A stretch of DNA of 64,000 nt, taken from the NCBI GenBank assembly GCA_911728455.2, contig OU452228.1, positions 5,766,001-5,830,000 on the forward strand, in the 5' to 3' direction. A model generated the notes under the pieces. The model did no database searches and had not been told where the DNA came from. It saw only the letters and a program-made list of their open reading frames with translations. Made by a program: the position numbers and the translations under genes. Below are positions 1 to 8,420 of the stretch, one piece after another (position 1 is the stretch's first letter; each line of letters starts with the position of its first letter). Source of the DNA: Marthasterias glacialis (taxonomy: Eukaryota; Echinodermata; Asteroidea; Forcipulatida; Asteriidae).

Positions 1-380
1 GATAGGCGGGTCCGGGGATCACCGAGAGTGACTAGTTTTACTACGCCACGAGATAAAGCAGTCAATATTTGTTTTATAACACCTCAATTTCATCCAATTT
101 GTTGTAATATTCGTTAAACAACTGTGCGTATACCAGTCTTCAAACAACTGTGTAAAATCTGACAGGAAAACTTGACAAAAAGAAAGAGGGGGTACCACAC
201 TGCCTTCGTTCTCATATCGTATTTCGAATGCACGTATTATTTGATCGTTTCACCGGGTTCGAGGTTGTCGTTGGATAGTACCATTTAATAGTTCTTTTGG
301 TCGGTGTGCAGTGTGATAGTAAAAATACACAACACCACGTGACGCACGTTCTGCCAATCAACAGATAGAATCAAAGGAAG
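1..380. other. Single-copy flank of the satellite array
   Basis: A+T-rich sequence that does not match the tandem repeat, except perhaps its last 25-30 bases, where a weak resemblance to the following repeat begins. I see no reading frame of useful length, no RNA gene and no transposon end. The only internal repetition is AACAACTGTG, present near 117 and 142, with a related CAACTGTG near 421. This is probably the nearest non-satellite DNA to the array, so it is the best anchor for placing the locus on a chromosome. Confidence 0.6.
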
Positions 381-838
381 AGGTGTTATAAACGTTGATA
401 TTGTGTTTTTGTTTCTCAGACAACTGTGTTGTCAAAAAACCTACTGAACACTCGTTTGAAAACAATTCAGGGCATGCTTGTTTGGTGGTCATTTATGGTA
501 TGAAGGACTATTTGCAAGGCCCAATAAATTACATTTGCGGATGCAGGAATATCTAAGGCAGATACAGGTACAAGTTGTGTTTCTGTGGCAGCCTTAGATC
601 AGGAGTTATGGTCAAACATAAAGCGTGATTTTTGTCAAACCATTTTTCAGCATAATATTCCTTGTGCATGGTTGATAGGCAGCCCCTGATGGCTAATTTA
701 ATGAGGGTAGTAGCCTTACTGTCTTGCCGTTTGCTTTGTATACATTTCAGCCACGGTCACAAAATTAACATGAGTCGAGAGCCCTTGAGAAGGGCTTTGC
801 AACAGTATCAAACTTGTGTCAAACAATTAAATTTGTGA
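381..838 (+). repeat. Diverged edge monomer 1 (458 bp)
   Basis: First of two complete, old relatives of the main satellite. It is the same length class and orientation as the array monomer and keeps several landmarks in the same order: a T-rich stretch ending in CAG (to 419), GTTTGAAAACAATTC (compare TTTTGAAGCGCATTC in the array), GGTGGTCA, GCGGATGCAGGA, CAGGTACAAG, GGAGTTATGG, then AGCCC..AGGGCTTTGCAACAG (compare GGGCTTTCCAACAG). It is much more A+T-rich than the array, and several CpGs of the array monomer read TG or CA here. By eye it is about nine-tenths identical to the next copy but far less similar to the array. The middle part is not collinear throughout. Confidence 0.85.
778..798 (+). 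other. Related inverted repeat in diverged edge copy 1
   Basis: AGCCCTT (780-786) and AAGGGCT (790-796) pair perfectly around GAG, extended by a G-T and an A-T pair. The element aligns with the array stem-loop at 1995-2021 (shared AGCCC and GGGCTTT) but with a different loop. It is therefore old in the family, though edge copy 2 has largely lost it. Confidence 0.65.
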
Positions 839-1289
839 GGGTGATATATACGTTGATATTGTGTTTTTGTTTCTCAGACAGCTTTGTGGTCAAAAATCCT
901 GTTGAACACTCGTTTGAAAACAATTCGGGGCATGCTTGTTTGGTGGTCATTTTTGGTATGAAGGACCCTTTGCAAGTCCCATAAAATTACATTTGCGGAT
1001 GCAGGACTATCTCAGGCAGGTACAAGTACAAGTTGTGTTTCTGTGGCATACTTAGATCCGGAGTTATGGTCAAACATAAAGCGTGATTGTTGTCATTTTC
1101 GGCATAATATTCCTTGTGCATTGTTGATAGGCATCCCCTGATGGCTAGGTTAATGAGGGTAGTAGCCTTACTGTCGTGCCGTTTGCTTTGCATACATTTC
1201 AGCCACAGTCACAAAATTAACATGAGTCGAGAGCCCTTGAGTTGGGATTTCCAACAGTGTTAAACTTGTGTCAATCAATTAATTTTGTG
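839..1289 (+). repeat. Diverged edge monomer 2 (451 bp)
   Basis: Second old relative, in tandem with the first. The motif CGTTGATATTGTG recurs at 393 and 851. Landmarks match copy 1: CTCAG ending at 877, GTTTGAAAACAATTCGGGG, GCGGATGCAGGACTAT, CAGGTACAAG near 1017-1025, GGAGTTATGG, and the GATGG..GAGGGTAGTAGCCTTACTGTC stretch that the main array lacks. GATGCAGGACTAT is exactly the array motif, so this copy is slightly closer to the array than copy 1. The inverted repeat kept in copy 1 is degraded here (CCC-TTGAGTT-GGG only). No coding potential. Confidence 0.85.
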
Positions 1290-1595
1290 AAGGTGATATG
1301 AACGTTTTTTCGGCATACTATTCCTTGTGCCTGGTTGATAGGCAGCCCCGATGGATATTTTACTGAGGGTAGTAGCCTTACTCTCTTGCCGTTTGCTTGT
1401 TGACGGACACACAGCATGGCCGTTTGCACTGGACATCCTCGGGGTGTCCTCACTCCGCGGTCCTTGGCATCCTCCCTGTTTATCCCGCAGCCCCAAGACC
1501 GGCCTTTTCGAAAAACCCATGAGCAGGGCTTTCCAACAGTGTCAAACTTGTCACTTTCCAGCCAATACTTTGGGAGATTGAGCCGTTGCTAAGTC
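1290..1595 (+). repeat. Shortened transitional monomer at array edge
   Basis: Begins like the diverged copies (AAGGTGATATGAACG) and then jumps directly to TTTTTTCGGCATACTATTCC. Relative to copy 2, about 240 bp between the CGTTGATATTG region and GGCATAATATTCC are missing. It keeps the diverged-type stretch GAGGGTAGTAGCCTTACT to about 1389. From about 1404 (GTTGACGGACACACAGCATGG) onward it is array-type, through CATCCTCGGGG, CCGCGG, CCCCAAGACCGGC and GGGCTTTCCAACAG. It therefore contains the switch from old to young satellite within roughly 20 bases of 1400. It also has private differences such as TTTTCGAAAAACCC near 1504 and GAGATTGAGCC near 1574. Confidence 0.8.
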
Positions 1596-1994
1596 TTGTT
1601 TTCACTCTGTTAAAGTTTCGTGTACAAAAGTGCCATTAGACAGGCTTTGAAGCGCTTTCGAAGCAGCCCCGCTCCCTGGTGGTTTCAAGGTGGAAGATGG
1701 CTCTTGCTGGCCGGGAAAACCAGATTTTCGGATGCAGGACTATGGCAGCTACCTGCAGGTACAAGAAATTTCTCTCTAGCCCCATTATTTCTGGAGTTAT
1801 TGGCCGTGGCGCTGCCGACTTCTTTTTTCGGCGTTTTTTTTGCTGGCTTCGGTCCAGCACGCACGTATAGGGGCCTTTGCTATTGTTGACATACACACAG
1901 CATGGCCGTATGCACTGGACATCCTCGGGGTGTCCTCACTCCGCGGTCCCTGGCATCCTCCCTGTTTATCCCGCAGCCCCAAGACCGGCATTTC

Positions 1995-2021
1995 TGGAAA
2001 GCCCATGAGCAGGGCTTTCCA
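1995..2021 (+). other. 10-bp inverted repeat with 7-base loop (typical copy)
   Basis: TGGAAAGCCC at 1995-2004 and GGGCTTTCCA at 2012-2021 are perfect inverted complements around ATGAGCA. The element is present in nearly every monomer. Lineages carrying GGATAGCCC, GGAAAGTCC or GGTCTTTCC lose one pair, and I find no compensating change on the other arm, so a selected RNA structure is not supported within the array. Confidence 0.75.
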
Positions 2022-2236
2022 ACAGTGTCAGACTTTTCACTTTCCCGCCATTACTTTGGGAGATAGAGCCGTTGCTAAGTCTTGTTTTCACTCTGTTACA
2101 GCTTCGTGTACAAAAGTGCCATTAGACAGGCTTTTGAAGCGCATTCGGAGCAGCCCCGCTCCCTGGTGGTTTCAAGGTGGAAGATGGCCCTGGCTGGCCG
2201 GAAAAACCAGATTTTCGGATGCAGGACTATGGCAGC

Positions 2237-2248
2237 TACCTGCAGGTA
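2237..2248. other. 12-bp perfect palindrome with SbfI/PstI site
   Basis: TACCTGCAGGTA reads the same on both strands and contains CCTGCAGG. It is kept in most monomers. TATCTGCAGG copies (for example monomers 3545, 32316, 32805, 36211, 39136, 43037, 53772 and 60114) keep only the inner CTGCAG. TACATGCAGG (near 8577) and CCTGCTGG (near 27614) lose it. CAGGTA half-sites resemble vertebrate ZEB/Snail-type E-boxes, but no binding is shown. The right half, CAGGTACAAG, is also present in both diverged edge copies. Confidence 0.8.
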
Positions 2249-2300
2249 CAAGAAATTTCTCTCTAGCCCCATTATTTCTGGAGTTATTGGCCGTGGTGCT

Positions 2301-2328
2301 GCCGACTTCTTTTTTCGGCGTTTTTTTT
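2301..2328 (+). other. Short stem-loop and paired T-tracts
   Basis: GCCGA (2301-2305) and TCGGC (2315-2319) can pair around a nine-base, mostly T loop, followed by a second T-tract (2321-2328). Tract lengths vary between monomers: T6/T8, T6/T9, T7/T8, T7/T9 and T7/T10, and a few copies are interrupted (CTGTTTTCGG, CGGAGGATTT). This variation accounts for most of the 487-490 spread. It resembles a factor-independent terminator or a pol III stop, but in a eukaryotic satellite I read it as a slippage-prone homopolymer. Confidence 0.7.
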
Positions 2329-5300
2329 GCTGGCTTCGGTCCAGCACACACGTATAGGGGCCTTTGCTATTGTTGACGTACACACAGCATGGCCGTATGC
2401 ACTGGACATCCTCGGGGTGTCCTCACTCCGCGGTCCCTGGCATCCTCCCTGTTTATCCCGCAGCCCCAAGACCGGCATTTCTGGAAAGCCCATGAGCTGG
2501 GCTTTCCAACAGTGTCAGGCTTTTCACTTTCCCGCCATTACTTTGGGAGATAGAGCCGTTGCTAAGTCTTGTTTTCACTCTGTTACAGCTTCGTGTACAA
2601 AAGTGCCATTAGACAGGCTTTTGAAGCGCATTCGGAGCAGCCCCGCTCCCTTGTGATTTCAAGGTGGAAGATGGCCCTGGCTGTCCGGAAAAACCAGATT
2701 TTCGGATGCAGGACTATGGCAGCTACCTGCAGGTACAAGAAATTTCTCTCTAGCCCCATTATTTCTGGAGTTATTGGCCGTGGCGCTGCCGACTTCTTTT
2801 TTTCGGCGTTTTTTTTTGCTGGCTTCAGTCCAGCACACACGTATAGGGGCCTTTGCTATTGTTGACGTACACACAGCATGGCCGTATGCACTGGACATCC
2901 TCGGGGTGTCCTCACTCCGCGGTCCCTGGCATCCTCCCTGTTTATCCCGCAGCCCCAAGACCGGCATTTCTGGAAAGCCCATGAGCAGGGCTTTCCAACA
3001 GTGTCAGACTTTTCACTTTCCCGCCATTACTTTGGGAGATAGAGCCGTTGCTAAGTCTTGTTTTCACTCTGTTACAGCTTCGTGTACAAAAGTGCCATTA
3101 GACAGGCTTTTGAAGCGCATTCGGAGCAGCCCCGCTCCCTGGTGATTTCAAGGTGGAAGATGGCCCTGGCTGTCCGGGAAAACCAGATTTTCGGATGCAG
3201 GACTATGGCAGCTACCTGCAGGTACAAGAAATTTCTCTCTAGCCCCATTATTTCTGGAGTTATTGGCCGTGGTGCTGCCGACTTCTTTTTTCGGCGTTTT
3301 TTTTGCTGGCTTCGGTCCAGCACACACGTATAGGGGCCTTTGCTATTGTTGACGTACACACAGCATGGCCGTATGCACTGGACATCCTCGGGGTGTCCTC
3401 ACTCCGCGGTCCCTGGCATCCTCCCTGTTTATCCCGCAGCCCCAAGACCGGCATTTCTGGAAAGCCCATGAGTAGGTCTTTCCAACAGTGTCAGACTTTT
3501 CACTTTCCCGCCATTACTTTGGGAGATAGAGCCGTTGCTAAGTCTTGTTTTCACTCTGTTACAGCTTCGTGTACAAAAGTGCCATTAGACAGGCTTTTGA
3601 AGCGCCTTCGGAGCAGCCCCGCTCCCTGGTGGTTTCAAGGTGGAAGATGGCCCTGGCTGTCCGGGAAAACCAGATTTTCGGATGCAGGACTATGGCAGCT
3701 ATCTGCAGGTACAAGAAATTTCTCTCTAGCCCCATTATTTCTGGAGTTCTTTGCCGTGGTGCTGCCGACTTCTTTTTTCGGCGTTTTTTTTGCTGGCTTC
3801 GGTCCAGCACACACGTATAGGGGCCTTTGCTATTGTTGACGTACACACAGCATGGCCGTATGCACTGGACATCCTCGGGGTGTCCTCACTCCGCGGTCCC
3901 TGGCATCCTCCCTGTTTATCCCGCAGCCCCAAGACCGGTATTTCTGGAAAGCCCATGAGTAGGTCTTTCCAACAGTGTCAGACTTTTCACTTTCCCGCCA
4001 TTACTTTGGGAGATAGAGCCGTTGCTAAGTCTTGTTTTCACTCTGTTACAGCTTCGTGTACAAAAGTGCCATTAGACAGGCTTTTGAAGCGCATTCGGAG
4101 CAGCCCCGCTCCCTGGTGATTTCAAGGTGGAAGATGGCCCTGGCTGTCCGGGAAAACCAGATTTTCGGATGCAGGACTATGGCAGCTACCTGCAGGTACA
4201 AGAAATTTTTCTCTAGCCCCATTATTTCTGGAGTTATTGGCCGTGGTGCTGCCGACTTCTGTTTTCGGCGTTTTTTTTGCTGGCTTCGGTCCAGCACACA
4301 CGTATAGGGGCCTTTGCTATTGTTGACGTACACACAGCATGGCCGTATGCACTGGACATCCTCGGGGTGTCCTCACTCCGCGGTCCCTGGCATCCTCCCT
4401 GTTTATCCCGCAGCCCCAAGACCGGCATTTCTGGAAAGCCCATGAGTAGGTCTTTCCAACAGTGTCAGACTTTTCACTTTCCCGCCATTACTTTGGGAGA
4501 TAGAGCCGTTGCTAAGTCTTGTTTTCACTCTGTTACAGCTTCGTGTACAAAAGTGCCATTAGACAGGCTTTTGAAGCGCATTCGGAGCAGCCCCGCTCCC
4601 TGGTGATTTCAAGGTGGAAGATGGCCCTGGCTGTCCGGGAAAACCAGATTTTCGGATGCAGGACTATGGCAGCTACCTGCAGGTACAAGAAATTTCTCTC
4701 TAGCCCCATTATTTCTGGAGTTATTGGCCGTGGCGCTGCCGACTTCTTTTTTTCGGCGTTTTTTTTTGCTGGCTTCAGTCCAGCACACACGTATAGGGGC
4801 CTTTGCTATTGTTGACGTACACACAGCATGGCCGTATGCACTGGACATCCTCAGGGTGTCCTCACTCCGCGGTCCCTGGCATCCTCCCTGTTTATCCCGC
4901 AGCCCCAAGACCGGTATTTCTGGAAAGCCCATGAGTAGGTCTTTCCAACAGTGTCAGACTTTTCACTTTCCCGCCATTACTTTGGGAGATAGAGCCGTTG
5001 CTAAGTCTTGTTTTCACTCTGTTACAGCTTCGTGTACAAAAGTGCCATTAGACAGGCTTTTGAAGCGCATTCGGAGCAGCCCCGCTCCCTGGTGATTTCA
5101 AGGTGGAAGATGGCCCTGGCTGTCCGGGAAAACCAGATTTTCGGATGCAGGACTATGGCAGCTACCTGCAGGTACAAGAAATTTCTCTCTAGCCCCATTA
5201 TTTCTGGAGTTATTGGCCGTGGTGCTGCCGACTTCTGTTTTCGGCGTTTTTTTTGCTGGCTTCGGTCCAGCACACACGTATAGGGGCCTTTGCTATTGTT

Positions 5301-6468
5301 GACGTACACACAGCATGGCCGTATGCACTGGACATCCTCGGGGTGTCCTCACTCCGCGGTCCCTGGCATCCTCCCTGTTTATCCCGCAGCCCCAAGACCG
5401 GCATTTCTGGAAAGCCCATGAGTAGGTCTTTCCAACAGTGTCAGACTTTTCACTTTCCCGCCATTACTTTGGGAGATAGAGCCGTTGCTAAGTCTTGTTT
5501 TCACTCTGTTACAGCTTCGTGTACAAAAGTGCCATTAGACAGGCTTTTGAAGCGCATTCGGAGCAGCCCCGCTCCCTGGTGATTTCAAGGTGGAAGATGG
5601 CCGTGGCTGTCCGGGAAAACCAGATTTTCGGATGCAGGACTATGGCAGCTACCTGCAGGTACAAGAAATTTCTCTCTAGCCCCATTATTTCTGGAGTTAT
5701 TGGCCGTGGTGCTGCCGACTTCTTTTTTCGGCGTTTTTTTTGCTGGCTTCGGTCCAGCACACACGTATAGGGGCCTTTGCTATTGTTGACGTACACACAG
5801 CATGGCCGTATGCACTGGACATCCTCGGGGTGTCCTCACTCCGCGGTCCCTGGCATCCTCCCTGTTTATCCCGCAGCCCCAAGACCGGCATTTCTGGAAA
5901 GCCCATGAGCTGGGCTTTCCAACAGTGTCAGACTTTTCACTTTCCCGCCATTACTTTGGGAGATAGAGCCGTTGCTAAGTCTTGTTTTCACTCTGTTACA
6001 GCTTCGTGTACAAAAGTGCCATTAGACAGGCTTTTGAAGCGCATTCGGAGCAGCCCCGCTCCCTGGTGATTTCAAGGTGGAAGATGGCCCTGGCTGTCCG
6101 GGAAAACCAGATTTTCGGATGCAGGACTATGGCAGCTACCTGCAGGTACAAGAAATTTCTCTCTAGCCCCATTATTTCTGGAGTTATTGGCCGTGGTGCT
6201 GCCGACTTCTGTTTTCGGCGTTTTTTTTGCTGGCTTCGGTCCAGCACACACGTATAGGGGCCTTTGCTATTGTTGACGTACACACAGCATGGCCGTATGC
6301 ACTGGACATCCTCGGGGTGTCCTCACTCCGCGGTCCCTGGCATCCTCCCTGTTTATCCCGCAGCCCCAAGACCGGCATTTCTGGAAAGCCCATGAGCTGG
6401 GCTTTCCAACAGTGTCAGACTTTTCACTTTCCCGCCATTACTTTGGGAGATAGAGCCGTTGCTAAGTC

Positions 6469-7444
6469 TTGTTTTCACTCTGTTACAGCTTCGTGTACAA
6501 AAGTGCCATTAGACAGGCTTTTGAAGCGCATTCGGAGCAGCCCCGCTCCCTGGTGATTTCAAGGTGGAAGATGGCCCTGGCTGTCCGGGAAAACCAGATT
6601 TTCGGATGCAGGACTATGGCAGCTACCTGCAGGTACAAGAAATTTCTCTCTAGCCCCATTATTTCTGGAGTTATTGGCCGTGGCGCTGCCGACTTCTTTT
6701 TTTCGGCGTTTTTTTTTGCTGGCTTCAGTCCAGCACACACGTATAGGGGCCTTTGCTATTGTTGACGTACACACAGCATGGCCGTATGCACTGGACATCC
6801 TCGGGGTGTCCTCACTCCGCGGTCCCTGGCATCCTCCCTGTTTATCCCACAGCCCCAAGACCGGCATTTCTGGAAAGCCCATGAGCAGGGCTTTCCAACA
6901 GTGTCAGACTTTTCACTTTCCCGCCATTACTTTGGGAGATAGAGCCGTTGCTAAGTCTTGTTTTCACTCTGTTACAGCTTCGTGTACAAAAGTGCCATTA
7001 GACAGGTTTTTGAAGCGCATTCGGAGCAGCCCCGCTCCCTGGTGGTTTCAAGGTGGAAGATGGCCCTGGCTGGCCGGAAAAACCAGATTTTCGGATGCAG
7101 GACTATGGCAGCTACCTGCAGGTACAAGAAATTTCTCTCTAGCCCCATTATTTCTGGAGTTATTGGCCGTGGTGCTGCCGACTTCTGTTTTCGGCGTTTT
7201 TTTTGCTGGCTTCGGTCCAGCACACACGTATAGGGGCCTTTGCTATTGTTGACGTACACACAGCATGGCCGTATGCACTGGACATCCTCGGGGTGTCCTC
7301 ACTCCGCGGTCCCTGGCATCCTCCCTGTTTATCCCGCAGCCCCAAGACCGGCATTTCTGGAAAGCCCATGAGCAGGGCTTTCCAATAGTGTCAGACTTTT
7401 CACTTTCCCGCCATTACTTTGGGAGATAGAGCCGTTGCTAAGTC
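6469..7444 (+). repeat. Tandem dimer unit, copy 1 (976 bp)
   Basis: Two monomers (489 + 487 bp), the first with T7/T9 tracts and CCCACAGCC near 6846. The second has CAGGTTTTTGAAGC near 7003 and CTGTTTTCGG near 7185. It is followed directly by a near-identical copy. It ends in CCAATAGTGTC near 7382, a private change that creates a stop in one frame. Confidence 0.8.
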
Positions 7445-8420
7445 TTGTTTTCACTCTGTTACAGCTTCGTGTACAAAAGTGCCATTAGACAGGCTTTTGA
7501 AGCGCATTCGGAGCAGCCCCGCTCCCTGGTGATTTCAAGGTGGAAGATGGCCCTGGCTGTCCGGGAAAACCAGATTTTCGGATGCAGGACTATGGCAGCT
7601 ACCTGCAGGTACAAGAAATTTCTCTCTAGCCCCATTATTTCTGGAGTTATTGGCCGTGGCGCTGCCGACTTCTTTTTTTCGGCGTTTTTTTTTGCTGGCT
7701 TCAGTCCAGCACACACGTATAGGGGCCTTTGCTATTGTTGACGTACACACAGCATGGCCGTATGCACTGGACATCCTCGGGGTGTCCTCACTCCGCGGTC
7801 CCTGGCATCCTCCCTGTTTATCCCACAGCCCCAAGACCGGCATTTCTGGAAAGCCCATGAGCAGGGCTTTCCAACAGTGTCAGACTTTTCACTTTCCCGC
7901 CATTACTTTGGGAGATAGAGCCGTTGCTAAGTCTTGTTTTCACTCTGTTACAGCTTCGTGTACAAAAGTGCTATTAGACAGGTTTTTGAAGCGCATTCGG
8001 AGCAGCCCCGCTCCCTGGTGGTTTCAAGGTGGAAGATGGCCCTGGCTGGCCGGAAAAACCAGATTTTCGGATGCAGGACTATGGCAGCTACCTGCAGGTA
8101 CAAGAAATTTCTCTCTAGCCCCATTATTTCTGGAGTTATTGGCCGTGGTGCTGCCGACTTCTGTTTTCGGCGTTTTTTTTGCTGGCTTCGGTCCAGCACA
8201 CACGTATAGGGGCCTTTGCTATTGTTGACGTACACACAGCATGGCCGTATGCACTGGACATCCTCGGGGTGTCCTCACTCCGCGGTCCCTGGCATCCTCC
8301 CTGTTTATCCCGCAGCCCCAAGACCGGCATTTCTGGAAAGCCCATGAGTAGGTCTTTCCAACAGTGTCAGACTTTTCACTTTCCCGCCATTACTTTGGGA
8401 GATAGAGCCGTTGCTAAGTC
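7445..8420 (+). repeat. Tandem dimer unit, copy 2 (976 bp)
   Basis: Repeats the preceding dimer with the same markers: CCCACAGCC near 7823, CAGGTTTTTGAAGC near 7979 and CTGTTTTCGG near 8161. Differences include GTGCTATTAG near 7968. The shared rare markers show recent duplication of a two-monomer unit. Confidence 0.8.

Larger units (their letters stand above)
2082..2568 (+). repeat. Representative array monomer (487 bp)
   Basis: Order of landmarks: T-rich tract ending in CAG at 2101; TGTACAAAAGTGCC; GAAGCGCATTCGG; GCTCCCTGG; GGCCGGAAAAACC; TTTTCGGATGCAGG; the palindrome TACCTGCAGGTA at 2237-2248; TTTCTCTCTAGCCCC; GGAGTTATTGGCCG; T6 tract at 2310-2315; CGGCG; T8 tract at 2321-2328; CACACGTATAGGGGCC; GTTGACGTACACACAGC; CATCCTCGGGGTG; a SacII-type CCGCGG at 2428-2433; CCCCAAGACCGGC; the inverted repeat around GGAAAGCCC; CCGCCATTACTTTGGG. 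It has 21 CpGs by my count. I see no recognisable protein domain, tRNA promoter boxes or internal short-period repeat. Confidence 0.9.

Noticed and set aside
1..380. Transposon terminal repeats or target-site duplication bounding the array
   Set aside because: I looked for inverted termini or a short direct repeat between the flank and the first repeat copy and found none. The other end of the array lies outside the window.
517..530. AATAAA polyadenylation signal in edge copy 1
   Set aside because: The hexamer occurs once in A+T-rich sequence, is altered in copy 2 (CATAAAA), and there is no transcript evidence upstream.
987..1193. Minus-strand 68-codon open frame in the edge region
   Set aside because: It lies inside diverged satellite copy 2, has no homology that I recognise and no conserved counterpart in copy 1.
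2012..2021. NF-kappaB/Dorsal-like site in AGGGCTTTCCA
   Set aside because: Only a loose match (nine bases, no purine-rich GGGRN half as in the consensus). It is explained by the inverted repeat.
2301..2328. Intrinsic (factor-independent) transcription terminator: GC stem followed by T-tract
   Set aside because: The stem is only five pairs with a T-rich loop, it recurs in every satellite unit, and there are no bacterial genes for it to serve.
2401..2470. PRDM9-type recombination motif (CCNCCNTNNCCNC) in the C-rich stretch
   Set aside because: The C-rich segments (CCTCACTCCGCGG, CATCCTCCCTG) do not match the spaced consensus on either strand.
3072..3359. Minus-strand frames of ~95 codons with a Lys/Arg-rich run (KKRRKKK), resembling a nuclear localisation signal
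   Set aside because: The basic run is the complement of the T-tracts around CGGCG. The same frame recurs in every monomer with no promoter or other gene signal.
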